Shown: in pieces, positions 10,774-23,020 of the stretch | How positions within the stretch are numbered: the stretch's first letter is position 1 | Layout of the letters: the number at the start of each line of letters is the position of its first letter | Assembly (NCBI GenBank): GCA_007922225.1 | Contig: ML679956.1 | Location: forward strand, 71,168,111 to 71,232,110 | Direction of reading: 5' to 3' | Source of the DNA: Emydura subglobosa | Taxonomy: Eukaryota; Chordata; Testudines; Chelidae | DNA length: 64,000 bases | Translations under genes and position numbers: made by a program | Notes under the pieces: generated by a model | Databases searched by the model: none | What the model saw: the letters and a program-made list of their open reading frames with translations, nothing else | What the model was told of the DNA's origin: nothing

Positions 10774-10962
10774 TTAATAGTTTATAAAGGATTATTAAAA
10801 TGATTAATAGATATTTTAATTAATGGTTAATCAATTGTTATAGAGTCTGATAACTATCTAGAAACCTCCTACTGATGGACTTATAACTGTCACTAGGACA
10901 TTCTGCTCAGGCCTAAACATAAACATCTATTCATCATTTATGAACCCTTTATAAACTATTTA
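10774..10962. mobile_element. AT-rich MITE with perfect 15-bp inverted termini
   Basis: AATAGTTTATAAAGG at 10776-10790 is exactly complementary to CCTTTATAAACTATT at 10946-10960. The 155-bp interior is AT-rich with no frame. Perfect termini in an otherwise diverged-looking element suggest a MITE, but no target duplication was identified. The superfamily is unresolved. Confidence 0.6.
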
Positions 10963-12059
10963 TAAATGTGGCTGGTTTCCCTTTACATAGTTGGTCCCCC
11001 AACTCAGAGATGCCATAAGCTGGGAGCATCAGCGGGTCCAGATGTTGAATCTGCTCTGAACCTTTGGAGTTTTGCCCATGTCACTAGCAGAGCCTGCCCA
11101 GATAAACAGAGAGGAAGTGCAGTCGTGCAGGTAGCGGCTTAAGTCATGCTGCGACAAGATTTGGCACTGAAGCAGGAAAGAGCCCCGTCTTCAAACATGG
11201 GCAGAAAACATGCTACCAGCATGGAAGTTTGTCAGAACTAGATGCAAGCTCCGTCTCCTCTGGCCCCAGTACTGAGCAAAACTGCCAGCTTCATCTATGG
11301 TAAAATTCACCTGAAGAAGTCATTCTTGTGGCGACGGTCATTTATAAAATCACATAACTTGTCTGAAACAGCAGGAGGCGCAAGGTGAGTTTACTCAATA
11401 TTTCTCTTCCCACCGGCACTATCTTCAACGCTAAAGACGGCGCCTATTTTACCTTGGCACCACTAATGCATGGAAGCTATCCTAAGTTAAACACACAGTG
11501 AAGGCAGGGCAGTGTGGTTTTACCATGAGGAAAACTAGGCAAGGTCAGCACTATACCCACACCTGGAGATGCCCTCTTCTAGTCAGACTCACAGGGAAAA
11601 CTAAAGTACTTTGTCTTCACTGGGTTTTTACCACAGGATCGGTCCTGCACATTAGTCACTCGGAGTTAAAAAAATACACCATTTTTTAGCAGTAAAGCAA
11701 GGCCTCTGCTTGTCGTCACTAGATTTTTTTTTTACCTTGAGTTGATTGACAGCCAGTTAACTCTAGGTACTTAGCATGGACACGCCGCACACATTTGATC
11801 TAGAAGACTACAAATGAGGGATCAGCATACGGTTTCCTAAAGCTTGCGAGTGTTTGGAGCTAAGGTTTCGACCCATCATAGAAATACAGGCCAGCAACAA
11901 AATGTTGATCTAGATCAAGACTTGAATTCCCTGTAGCTTTGGGTGTCTTTAGATCTGAGCCTTGGTCCTGGGCTTCTCTCTAATTTGCATCTTTTGTGAT
12001 GCAGGGGCATAATATGCCCAAAAAATAAAGAGGAGAATATTCACTGCAAAGCATAATGT
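10963..12059. other. no gene recognised
   Basis: Unique-looking sequence with a T-run near 11724. No coding signature or repeat family was recognised. Confidence 0.45.
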
Positions 12060-14900
12060 TATGCAAATTTGGCAGGGAAATGGAATGAAAGGTTTATTTT
12101 GTCTTCTTTCATATGACAAGAGAGGTGATTAGCAACATTCAGATCATCAAAGCCAGATTAGTGAGCTAATGGATAGCTTCAGGGAGGTGGCTTGGTGTAA
12201 TTTTGAGATGCCACCAGCAAGTGATCAAAGTGGGCACTGATTTACAATGTGGTCCATAGTTTGCGACTGGTGTCCATAGTCACATTCTACATTGACTCAT
12301 CTTCCAGTGGCAGCATCTGCCATACGGTGTTCTAAAATGGTTCAATGTGGACCATTGTTTCTGAGGTAGGTTGATGCCTGGAAGTACTTTTGCGAGGTCA
12401 GCAACTAGGTGTTTGTTTGGGACACAAGCATTATCCCAGAATTCTTTCCAGTATCACGCAGGATTGAATGAGGATGCGTTAAGAGATTTAGCCCAATCTC
12501 AGAAAGGCTTGCGAGATTTCAGGTGTGTCTTTGGAAGGTTCTGGAGGTCTTCATGAATTGTTAAGTTCAAGCTGGCCATTACTTGATTTTACTCATGAAC
12601 TGTGTGCATGTCACTCTGGATTTTCGGCAGAGATATGTGTGCCAGGCAACCTTTGAACAGGAGATGATTTTAATATTCCAGCTATAGGTCCTATCGCAGC
12701 ATTAAGCTGTACATCCAGAGACCTGGTATGTGAGCTACCCATCCAGACTGGTGCACAATATTCGGAAGTCAAGTATACCAATGCTAGAGAGTCACTGTTT
12801 GAAGTGTGTATGCAGCTCCACCCCATGGTTTGCCTGTAAGTTTTCAAATGAGACTAGTGCTGGCTTTTACCTTCCAGAGGAACTTTAAAAGTCAAGCTTC
12901 TGTCCAAAGTTACATCCAAATACATCAGATAAGGCTCAGTTCTGATCTGTCGACTGCAAAAGTTGACATTGAATGGCTCCTTGGTGGCACTGGCGTTTAG
13001 GTAAAAAGACTATTACCGAAGTTCTGGAGTCATTGGGGCAGAGCTTCTGGCACTGAAAGTATTCTGCTATCATACTGAGCTCAGTGGAGAAGGTGTCACT
13101 CATGGTGGGAAGGTCTTTGCCTTGTACTGCAAGAGCAATGTTGTCAGCACGAATCAGCTGACGTGAAATTGTGTCAGGCTGGTAAGTTATTAATGTACAT
13201 GCTGAAGAGCGAAAGCCGCTAGCACAGATCCTTGAGGAAAACCATCACTGAGGGGGTGTGCTTTGCAGATCGGCCCAGTCAATGTTCATCACTGTGGTCA
13301 GGAGTCCCTGGCATTTGATGACCCCTGGTGCCTTGTGCATACCGTGTCACAGGTGAGAGATTTATCCATCAGTGCTGTTCCGGTTTTTGGACTGTGCTGG
13401 AAGCCAGCTTCAATGTGTTAGTAATGGCGAGAACCTGGTCACTGCAACTTTGTGACCTGGTCTAAAACAGGCCCATTCCTTTGGTATAATAGCCTCAAAA
13501 GAGGGGTGACACAGGCCCCTAAAACCCTCTCCATCATCTTGCAAGTTGTGGAGAAGAGTGATATTGGATGATAGATGATGGCAATTATTTTTGGTGATTT
13601 TCCCTGTTTGAGAAGGGCAACAATTATCCCCTGTTGCCAGTTTTTGGGGATCTTACCCATCGAATGTATGGCAGTGAATAGATCTGCCAACCATACGCCT
13701 CTCTTTGCCCCCCAAAAGAGCTCTTTCTGAACCTTCTGGCAAGTCAGTTTTGGTCTCTGTATTACACAGAAGGTGTGAGGCAACAGCACGGGCCATCTCT
13801 TTCAGTTGATAGTGTTTTACCAAGTCAGGTGCTCCAAGCTTATGGAGGAGTGCCCAGGCTTTGCAACTGGAATAAGTGAAGTCAAGACTCTCCAGTGTCT
13901 CTTTCCATCTTTTCAGGCAGTCAGAGTTCAATGACTAATGGTGCTTTTGCTGGGTCAGGATCACAGCTCGTCTCAAACTCTTTGAAGGATCCTCCTGTCT
14001 CCAGCTGCCCACAAAATGTACAGACCTTGCTCTAGGCACAGGAAATGTATTCTCCAGCAGCTTTGATTAGATGGTGAGCAAAGCAGTCATAATTTTCTGG
14101 GGTTGGCTTGATACCATGTACCCAGTCTTCAGCCTCTACAGTATATGCAGCCCAGTTTGCGCTGCAGAAATTCCCGCCCGATATTGGTGTTGATTTAATC
14201 AGCAGTCAATTCAATTCAGTCAGCACGTAGAACGGAAGTTTCCATGCACAGTTTGCAAGGCTTGCAGAAGAGCACCGCTATTGTGTTCCACAGAAAGCAG
14301 AGCTGCAGGTTGTGTTCAGTATTCCACCAAGCTGAGCGAAAAGTCCCTCATTGTTTTGAGTCAAAACGAAGGTGGACATTTATGACTGAAACTCCATCTG
14401 TGAGTTGCTCACCAGCTGCATTGCATCTGTTATAGCCCCAGTGTGAGTGGTGGCTATTAAAGTCACCAAGGTTCCCAGCTGGATGTGAAAAAATGGTAAT
14501 GTAGACTTTGACCATTCAAAATTTGGAGGTTCATAGACATTCATTATGGTCAGTTGCCTGATTCTTATTGCAGCAACAGAGATTACCATGACCTTAGATT
14601 CTTCTAGGACAGAGCCATCTTTAAGACTGTGTCTGATATACGTGGCAGTAGGTATCACAGTGTTTCACATTATTCCCTGTGGCAGTAAGTTATGGCTATC
14701 CATTTTGTATGATACAGCTTGCTTATGATCTGCAGCATGAGTTTCTTCTAGAGTAAGCATGTCAATTCCGTTCTCCTTGAGAACTCTTAAGAGATAGTCA
14801 CACTTTGCATGTGACAGACCTTCCACGTTAAGTTGGTACCCACAGTTCTTCCATGCTGCCCCAAACAAAGGCTCATAATAGATTGTGCATTACCAATCAT
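12060..14900 (-). mobile_element. degenerate non-CR1 LINE (endonuclease plus reverse transcriptase)
   Basis: Reading the minus strand, successive frames give an endonuclease start (NVEGLSHAKCDYLLRVLKEN, about 14790-14830), a strand carrying VAAIRIRQLTIMNVYEPPN (about 14540-14600), and the endonuclease motif GDFNSHHSHWGY (about 14430-14469). Next come reverse-transcriptase relics, including a decayed catalytic site (ADN where ADD is expected, about 13140-13160) and SEYCAPVW (about 12740-12770). A Cys/His-rich C terminus CDYGHQSQTMDHIVNQC follows near 12230-12290. Many stops and frameshifts separate the pieces. The motifs differ from the CR1 copies in this window, which read [13 protein letters not shown] at the equivalent place. 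The clade could be an I/Jockey-group lineage, but this cannot be fixed by eye. Confidence 0.75.
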
Positions 14901-15847
14901 ACAAAGAGATCAGCAAATTGATATCTGGTAACCTTTTGATGACATCCATTGTGTTAATCAATAATATGTAACCAGAGCCCCATGTGAAGGCTGTCGTCTT
15001 GCTCGCTTATTTTGTAAACTGTACACACGTGCATGCTTTCTATAAACAAGAGATGGATTCAACTGTTTGCAGAGGATTCAACTGTTTGCAGAGGGAGCCA
15101 AGATTTAGCTATTAAAGAAAATCTCAGGCAAGAATGGAATTAGTCTCTGGTTGAACCAAATGTTTCCCTCTTAAAAAAACCAGCAAATGAATCAAAGTCA
15201 TGCTAAGTCAGTCAAATCACCCAAACACACACCAGCATCACCAGTTTCCCTTGGTTTTATACCACTTCAGGAGAGCAATGCAGCTCTCTCCCTGAGTGGA
15301 GGAAAGCAGTTTGAAGGGCTGCCTACCCTGTGCAGAGAGTTTCCCAGGTGATTGCTAGTCAGCTTCAGAAGAGCTCCACGCAACAAGAGCTCACCGTTGA
15401 TTTCAGTTACACGTGTGCATGTCATGAGGACACTCAAGTCTCTACTACGCGCACCTTGTGTGGCCCCTTCTCCCCTGTGCAGAGTGTGTGCAAAATGCCA
15501 CCAAATCATAATTCCTCACTTGCTCACACTGGTGGCAGCATTTAAGACCCACACTGCAAAGAGCTGAACTCAGATCTTGCTCCGCAGCACAAAGCAGGCT
15601 GAAATCTGTTTAATTAGCTCCCCAGGTGGCATAGACCGGGCATAGTGGCTCCCAGGTTACCCTCCTTCTGATCCCCAGCATAGAGCCATGGCTAGGGAGT
15701 GGCTCCAACTGGCAGATCCTCAGCTGCCACAATGGCCTTTTGAGAGCTGTTACCAGCTGGTGCATCTTCGAGCAGCCTTGAGACAGTTCTAATGTTATGC
15801 TTTTGGGTCAGACTGGTGCCGGACAGCCTCATGAACAGAGAGTCAGC
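14901..15847. other. no gene recognised
   Basis: Unique-looking sequence containing a 19-bp exact tandem duplication at 15056-15093. Nothing else recognisable. Confidence 0.45.
15056..15093. repeat. 19-bp exact tandem duplication
   Basis: GATTCAACTGTTTGCAGAG occurs at 15056-15074 and again at 15075-15093 with no mismatch. Only two copies are present, and the exact identity implies a recent local event. Confidence 0.95.
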
Positions 15848-16476
15848 AGTGTGCCCTTATTGCCAAGAAGGCTAAAGGCATATTGGGCTGCATTAGTAGG
15901 AGCATTGCCAGCAGATCGAGGGAAGTGATTATTCCTCTCTATTCAGCACCGGTGAGGCCACATTTGGAGTACTGTGTCCAGTTTTGGGTTCCTCACTACA
16001 GGAAGGATGTGGACAAATTGGAGAGAGTCCAGCGGAGGGCAATGAAATTGATTAGGGGGCTGGAGCACAAGACTTATGAGGAGAGGCTGAGGGAACTAGG
16101 CTTGTTCAGTTTGCAGAAGAGAAGAATGAGGGGGGATTTGATAGCAGCCTTTAACTACCTGAAAAGGGGTTCCAGGGACGATGGAGCTAGGCTGTTCTCA
16201 GTGGTGGCAAATGACAGAACAAGGAGCAATGGTCTCAAGTTGCAGTAGGGAAGGTCTAGGTTGGATATTAGGAAAAACTTTGTCACTAGGAGGGTGGTGA
16301 AGCACTGGAATGGGTTACCTAGGGAGGTGGTGGAATCTCCATCCTTAGAGGGTTTTAAAGTGCAGCTTGACAAAGCCCTGGCTGGGATGATTTAGTTGGG
16401 GTTGGTCCTGCTTTGAGCAGGGGGTTGACAAGATGACCTCCTGAGATCCCTTCCAACCCTAATATATTCTATGATA
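15848..16476 (+). mobile_element. CR1 LINE, 5'-truncated
   Basis: This short CR1 3' fragment starts at CAGCAGTGTGCCCTTATTGC inside ORF2 and ends in the CCTAATATATTCTATGATA tail. The ORF2 frame (from 15883) is open to 16248, where a premature stop replaces the codon that follows GLKLQ in the copies at 3505 and 20797. Insertion is very recent by similarity, but the fragment has no catalytic domain. Confidence 0.95.
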
Positions 16477-17890
16477 TGTGAAAATGGCTTAAACTCATCT
16501 TCACACCCACCTCCTCTTCCAAACTGCACTGGGCACAAAGAAGTTAGTCCTGGGGATCTGAATCCCTATGGCTCACTTGTTCTAGGGGAGTCACATCCTC
16601 CTTTTCTACCTCAACTGTTTTGTCCAAGCCACTCATTTCTTGGCAAATTTAAACTACACGCAGTAGACAAAATGTTGGAATTGGATGAGGGCAGTGAGCG
16701 AGATCACCCTAACGTGGTGAGACATGCCAAAGGATTTCTGGTGATCACACTTGGTTAATGTGATCTGTTTAGATTTGTTACCTTTGCTTTGCGTGTCCGG
16801 GCCCTTTAATAATCTAAGGACTGTTCTCGGCCGAGACGGGTGGCCCTTTTGTGCTCATTGCAGCACAGAGTGTCTGAGGCGGTACATGCACACACACACG
16901 GTGCTCTCCCCCTGGAGACCTCACTTGTGTTTGTTCTTGTCATCCTCAGTTTAAAAAGAAAGTAATTCAGACGGCGTATGTGGTTCTGCGTGTACAGACG
17001 CACCACCTTTAGGACCTCAGCTTTCCAGAGCTCTAGCAGTGCCGGAGCCCCCTGCCACAGCATCACCCTGGGGCATCACTGCAGTATCAATTGCACTCCT
17101 GTAAGGAGTGCCACTTCCTGAGTCACCAGCACCACGCCCTGCAGATGCGAAGGTTTTCCTTGGGTTGTCTCCCAGTCACGTACCAGCCACTCCCAATCTC
17201 GCTTCGCTGTGGAATTTGATGCCAAAGCTGGGATGACTGGAGGCTACGGAACTTGAAACTTCAATTGATAATTGCTTCCTTAATGGCTTAGGGACACAGG
17301 CAGCCCCATCCATGCGGAGTGAACGCTGAGCTATCCCAGGGAAAGTCACTCTTCAAATCCATGTGTCACCTCGCCCAGTATCGGAGACAAAAAGATCATT
17401 TTGCTGTTTAGTGTCTTATGAGGATACCGAGGGCAGGAATAATTTCATCATCCACTGGAGACCCAGTCAGGATGTGCTCAGCCTCCTCCGGCTCCTATGA
17501 AATAAGCCAGAACGAGGTAGGGGACGGAGATATTCTGCCGGTAGCCTCATTGATTGAGTTTAGATCTCACCTCCCCAAGGAGTGCAGACTCAGAGGCCAG
17601 CCAGTGCCTCCAGGGATGTAGAAACAAACACGCCATCCCGTGATCCAGGAATTGCCGAAATGGACTGTACAGACCCTGGGATGTTGGAGAGCAGTTCCCC
17701 AGAAGCCTTCTTTATCGGATGCCCTCCCTTTATAGGATCCTCCATTAACCAATCCTCCATTAGTAGCCAATGCATGGATGGATCCATAAGTCCATTCTCC
17801 CCTAGGGTGAGAGACGAATTCTCCTCTCCCCTAGCTTCCACTGTAGCCCCCAATCCTCCCATGAGGACCGAGGATGGAGCTATCTGGGAA
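16477..17890. other. no gene recognised
   Basis: Unique-looking sequence. CACACACACGG at about 16890 is a short CA patch. Open frames on both strands near 17570-17910 are short and lack domains. Confidence 0.45.
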
Positions 17891-18112
17891 GCAGTATCAC
17901 TTAGAGGCTAGGACACTGGACTGGGAGTGTTATTCTTAGCTCTGCCACTCACTTCCTGTGAGACTCGGGTGAGTCACTTCATCTCTGTGCCTCTATTTCC
18001 CTTTGCTCTTTTCACCTCGTCTGAGTACAATGTAAGCGCTTCAGGGCAGGGCCTGTCTCTTCAATGTGTACAGCGCCTAACCCAGCAGAGCTCTGATCTT
18101 GGTTGGAGCCTT
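17891..18112 (+). repeat. MIR-type SINE with LINE-like tail
   Basis: Head: AGGCTAGGACACTGGACTGG then TAGCTCTGCCACTCACTTCC and GTGAGTCACTTCATCTCTGT. Tail: GTAAGCGCTTCAGGGCAGGG then GTGTACAGCGCCTAA and CTGATCTTGGTTGG. The combination of tRNA head and this tail repeats that at 4827-5042. Confidence 0.8.
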
Positions 18113-19802
18113 CAGGAACAGCAGCAACAAACAAAGAAACAGGAAGCAATAAGAGACGCTTCATGGAGGAGCCGCTTTCACAGCGACTTTCAAAATGTGT
18201 GGGGATTTCGCAGCCCATTGGTGCACCCCCAGGAGCAGCATGCCCATCGGGTCCACCGCCAGAAAAAAAAGGGAAGCGGCAACTGAGTTGCAGGAGAGCC
18301 TCACAGAGGTTTCTGAGTCTGGAGGGCTCTGATTCAGCACACTATGGGAAGGAGAGGCCAGCTGATCCGTGTTCTCCACATTGGCTTCATTCATTAGCCT
18401 GCTCTGAGCCTGGGAAGCGCTAGATACTATTATAGCATCACAGACAGGCCAGGCAGGGTCTGGAGCTCTCGCAGACAGGGAGTGCTTGGAAATGATCCTG
18501 GCTCCGGAGAGCAGAGCAGAGGCAGGGGCTTTCCGCAGCAATTAACCCACTCTCTTCCTCCCCCATTCCCCCACGGCGCTGGAGACAAGAAAAGCAACAG
18601 TGGCGGGTGGTGCAGAGACTGAACTGGGATAGAAAAAGGGACAGGGACGCAGGTTGCTGTAGCTCAGTGAAGCATGCCACGGCAGCTGCCCAGCATGGCC
18701 AAGGGACTGAAACTACACGTGTGGAGCATAAGGTCCCCTCCCTACACGGCCTGGTTGCTGGGCTCCACATCCCAAGGAAGAGCACTTGAAACTCCAGTGT
18801 GGGGGTGAGGGAGGACAGTGCCAGACACCTGGTTGTCCAGGCTTACATCAGCACAGGCCAGGCTCCGTAGGCCGGGATCTGCTGTCTGAGGCTCCCGACG
18901 TGTGGAGGAGAGTCAGATTCAGCCCTCTGTCACCCCAGCGCAGAGGCACCCTGACTTCAGTTAATTGGCCTTGTGGGGACGAACCTGGCTCTGTTTCGTA
19001 GGGGCAGCTGCATGGCTGGAAACAGGGTCCCCCTGGATTTAGAGCCGTGTCCCCGACTGCAGCAGGCCACCTCCTGCGGGCAGGGTCCCTTGGTTAAAGA
19101 TTCTGTTGGCTAAATGCACAGAACCGGGGCTGGCCCTCGTGCAGGACCGTAATAAACAGGATCAATCATCGGACCAGAGCCAGCCCAGTGTGTGTACAGA
19201 GAGCTCGGACCCTGGGGAAGCCAGCCTCCATCCTGGGGCATTGTGGGTCCAGCAGCAGCGCTGGGCAATGGCAGATCAGGTTTCGTGCTTGCTCTCTGAC
19301 AGGCCCAGCACGGAGGTTGCTTTCCCTCAGGCAGAGAGCCATGGGGTGTTGGCTTCAGAAGCGGTCCTGGCTGGCTCCAGAAGCCCTGTTCCTCTTAGCC
19401 AAGAGATGGTGGCAACGGGCCCTGAAACGGCCCACGCCCTGCCCAGAGTGGCAAGCCAACCCCTGCTGGCTCCAAGAAGAAACGCCCTGGCGAAGGTCTG
19501 CAGAGAGCATGGAAAGGCACGTGAATCAGTGCTTGCCGGGGAGCTGGGAAGGAGCCTTGCACAACGTCCGCCCCGAGGACGCAGCTCTGCAGGCATTCCA
19601 CTCAGGCCAGCCCTTGTCCTCCTCCCCAGCAAACCCGGCGTCTCTCCTCCCGGTCTGCAGCATGACCACGCTACCATCTCAGCTTGGAGCCAGTCCCCTG
19701 GGCTGCTGGGAACAGACGCTAGGCCAGCTCATCAGCTGGGATAAATCAGCCTCGCTCCATTCCTGACCCCTGCCAGTCAGCTTCACACTTTATATATAAA
19801 GC
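18113..19802. other. GC-rich stretch with overlapping open frames
   Basis: From about 18900 to 19770 the sequence is GC-rich. It carries a 212-codon plus frame (19106-19744), a 192-codon plus frame in another register (19188-19766) and a 116-codon minus frame (19327-19677). Three overlapping frames in GC-rich DNA argue for composition, since GC-rich text has few stops. None has a recognisable domain. A TATATATAAAG patch follows at about 19790. Confidence 0.4.
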
Positions 19803-19852
19803 ACTTGACTTGCACGGAGTTAGGCCATTTATGCCAGCTGAGGATCTGGTCT
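19803..19852. repeat. half of palindromic MITE
   Basis: ACTTGCACGGAGTTAGGCCA leads to TTTATGCCAGCTGAGGATCTGG, the right arm of the unit at 10259-10349. The left arm is absent. Confidence 0.5.
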
Positions 19853-20796
19853 TCCACGGTTAAAAACAAGTGATTTCCCTTTAATCCCTTATAAAAACGT
19901 CTTGTAGTATTCCACAGTAATCGCCCAGAGTGCTGTAGCGAAGCCATTGTAAGCGCCATCAATCAGGGCCATTACTGTAGTATTTTATAGTGTGTGGAGC
20001 TGATTGGCTTCAGTTGGCAATGAACATTTTTTTCTGGAGTGGTAGAGAGCTGGAATTCCAGCACAGTCATAAATTTAAATACAAATCCTGCAAAGGAGGC
20101 TATTTTTATAGCAGTTGGGGGCCCCGTTTCCTCCTCTTTCTGGGCAACACACAATACTCCTCTTTCCAGGGTTTTAGATATAAAAGCATTTATAAGTCAC
20201 GGCATTATACTTGCCCCTTTGCTAGGATGCAGCAGACTTTGGGGCTACGAAGTAGGTCAGGTTCCCCAAGACAGAGAAAAATCAGTGATAAACTAAAGTA
20301 TTTGCTAGTGTCATTTGTTTGCAAGACGCACACAGGTCCTGGAGTCAAATCTGGATCCAAATCAACCCCAAATTTGATGCTGGAGAGAGAGGCCATGAGG
20401 AGGGCACAGAAGAAGGGTGTTTGGGCCTATTTTGAGTGAAAAGATGCAAAAAAACAACAACAAAATCGGTATTGGTGAAAAGTCAGGTGAAAGCTGAGTT
20501 TCCAATCAAAATTCCAACATCAAAGTCTGAAACCCAGCTGGTCCAATGGACAAGCTGTGTAACTGCTCCTCCTGCTGGTATCTGAGCTGCATCACATACC
20601 TCTGGCCAACAGGCCCGTGGGAGCTCCAGGTTAGAGTTTCAGGTGGGGAACTCTGCTCTGGTATGGCAGTTCCTGTCCAAAATCTATCTAGGCCAGTGCC
20701 CATCCCCAGCCGTGACCAGTGCCCGATGCTTCAGAGGAAAGTGGAAGAAATCCTCATAGTGTTTCCTTGCATTCTCTCCCGCTCCAGCAGCTGTTA
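19853..20796. other. no gene recognised, possible conserved non-coding
   Basis: AT-rich, unique-looking sequence between about 19860 and 20230 with blocks such as ACTGTAGTATTTTATAG. It does not match the repeat families here. Conservation cannot be judged from one sequence. Confidence 0.35.
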
Positions 20797-22296
20797 TAGA
20801 ATCATAGAATATTACAGTTGGAAGGGACCTCAGAGGTCATCTAGTCCAACCCCCTGCTCAAAACAGGGCTAACCTCAGCTATATCATCCCAGCCAGGGCT
20901 TGGTCAAGCCACAGCTTAAAAACCTCTAAAGATGGAGATTCCACCACCTCCCTAGGTAACCCATTCCAGTGCTTCACCATCCTCCTAGTGAAAAACTTTT
21001 TCCTAATGTCCAACCTAGACCTCCCGCCCTGCAACTTGAGACCATTGCTCCTTGTTCTGTCATCTGCCACCACCGAGAACAGCCTAGCCCCATCCTCCCT
21101 GGAACCCCCTTTCAGGTAGTTAAAGGATGCTATCAAATCCCTCCCTCATTCTTCTCTTTTGCAAACTAAACAAGCCCAGTTTCCTTAGCCTCTCCTCATA
21201 AGTCCTGTGCTCCAGCCCCCTAATTTTTGTTGCCCTCCGCTGTACTCTCTCCAACTTGTCCACATCCTTTTTGTAGTGGGGGGCCCAAAACTGGACACAA
21301 TACTCTAAATGCGGCCTCACCAATGCCAAATAGAGGGGAATAATCACTTCTCGCGACCTGCTGGCAATGCCCCTCCTAATGCAGCCCAATATGCCATTAG
21401 CCTTCTTGGCAACCAGGGCACACTGCTGACTCATATCCAGCTTTTTATCCACTGTTACCCCCAGGTCCTTTTTTGCAGAACTGCTGCCCAGCTCGTCGGT
21501 CCCCAGTCTATAGCTGTGCATGGGATTCTTCCTTCCTAAGTGGAGGACTCTGCACTTTTCTTTGTTGAACCTCATTAGATTTCTTTTGGCCCAATCCTCC
21601 AGTTTGTTTAGATCCTTCTGTATCCTATCCCTACCTTCCAGGTTATCTACCACTCCCTCCAGCTTAGTGTCATCCGCAAACTTGCTGAGGGTGCAATCTA
21701 CCCCATCTTCCAGATCATTAATGAAGATGTTGAACAAAACCAGCCCCAGGACCGACCCCTGGGGCACTCCGCTTGTGACCAGCTGCCAACTAGACATGGA
21801 GCCATTGATCACTACTCGTTGAGCGCTATTCTCTAGCCAGTTCTCTATCCATTTTATAGCCCATTCATCCAACTCATATTTCCTTAACTTGCTGATAAGA
21901 ATACTGTGAGAGACAGTATCAAAAGCTTTGCTAAAGTCACAGTATATCACATCTACCGCCTTCCCTACATCCACAGAGCCAGTCACCTCTTCATAGAAAG
22001 CAATCAGGTTGGTCAGGCATTACTTTCCCTTGGTGAATCCATGTTGACTGTTCCTGATCACCTTCCTCTCTTCCAAGTGCCTTAAAATGGATTTCTTGAG
22101 GACCTGCTCCATGATTTTTCCAGGGATTGAGGTGAGGCTGACCGGTCTGTAGTTCCCCGGTTCCTCTTTCCTCCCTCTCTTAAAGATGGGCACTAGATTT
22201 GCTTTTTTCCCTAGTCATCAGGGACCTCCCCCAATTGCCACAAGCTTTCAAAGATAATAGCCAATGGCTCTGAAATCACCTCAGCCAACTCCCTCC
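20797..22296 (-). mobile_element. CR1 LINE, 5'-truncated, best preserved reverse transcriptase
   Basis: The plus strand begins with the reverse complement of the CR1 tail (AGAATCATAGAATATTACAG) and continues through the ORF2 thumb and palm to about 22296. The minus-strand frame 21120-21986 is open for 288 codons and keeps the reverse-transcriptase motifs [10 protein letters not shown] and KFADDTKL. A frameshift at about 21120-21136 separates it from the last 85 codons (20879-21136). The endonuclease and ORF1 are missing through 5' truncation. This is the most nearly coding retrotransposon in the window. Confidence 0.95.
20879..21986 (-). pseudogene. CR1 ORF2 reverse transcriptase, one frameshift
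   Basis: The 288-codon segment (21120-21986) spans the reverse-transcriptase palm and thumb. [10 protein letters not shown] precedes the catalytic FADD by about 40 residues, as in CR1-family enzymes, and both catalytic aspartates are present. A frameshift at about 21120-21136 joins it to an 85-codon C-terminal piece ending in the natural ORF2 stop. The fingers domain and the endonuclease are lost. The product would copy RNA into DNA if complete, but this copy cannot retrotranspose. Confidence 0.85.
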
Positions 22297-22496
22297 ATCA
22301 ATCAGGACCATGGGACACCTGGGGGCACACACAAGTAGGAGCTAGCTCCACCCCTCCACCAGTCAGGAAGTGCAATCAATCAGGCAGCTCTTGCCAGGAT
22401 CCCATGTGTTGCTAGGAGACTAACACTGCTGCAGCTGGCTCCCTGACAAGTGATATCAGAGAGATATGGATATGGGGTTTTGAATGCAGTTCTTGG
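22297..22496. other. unassigned flank of CR1
   Basis: AATCAATCAGG or a near copy occurs twice (about 22297 and 22372). The stretch may be a remnant of another element. No gene is recognised. Confidence 0.35.
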
Positions 22497-22665
22497 TGAT
22501 TATATAGCACTTTACACTCCTAGATCTACTGCTTTGCAAAAGTGGCTACAAATCATTATCCTCATTTTATAGATGAGGAAACAGAGAGGAAGATCCACAG
22601 GAGGTCTGCAGAAGAGGTGAAGAAGCCCAGGTCTTGCAGCTTTCTGGCCAGTGCCCTGTGTAGTG
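22497..22665 (-). repeat. MIR-type SINE fragment
   Basis: Reverse-strand MIR core with ATTATCCTCATTTTATAGAT then GAGGAAACAGAGAGG and CCCAGGTCTTGCAGCTTTC. Moderately diverged. Confidence 0.65.
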
Positions 22666-22754
22666 AATCAGACTAACTATGCTACACTTGCAACATCTGG
22701 CTAAGTGGACAGTCAGTCACGTTGGTGGCCCAAGCTTTTCAAAAGCACACTTTT

Positions 22755-23020
22755 TTATTTAAAAAGGACTGTTTTAGTAAAATGAAAATTCTTACCAAAA
22801 ATGTGCCAATTTTCTTCAATTTAACCTGAAAATGAAAATGTTTGGACTATTTATCACCTTTCTCCAAGAGGGAGAAAAGGAACACCCCCCCCCCCAATCA
22901 CCTCCCATATTTTGAAGTACACAAAAATTGTTCCTTTTCGTAAGTTTCAGAACTAAAAATCAAAAAAGTTTGAACAATTTTTGCAACAAAAAAAATCTGT
23001 ACCCATTTTTCAACCACCAA
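22755..23020. repeat. AT-rich MITE-like repeat, diverged
   Basis: Poly-W text with repeated GAAAATG and CAATTTT words and a C-run at 22887-22897. It resembles the AT-rich element at 58290-58694, but termini could not be paired with confidence. Confidence 0.3.
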
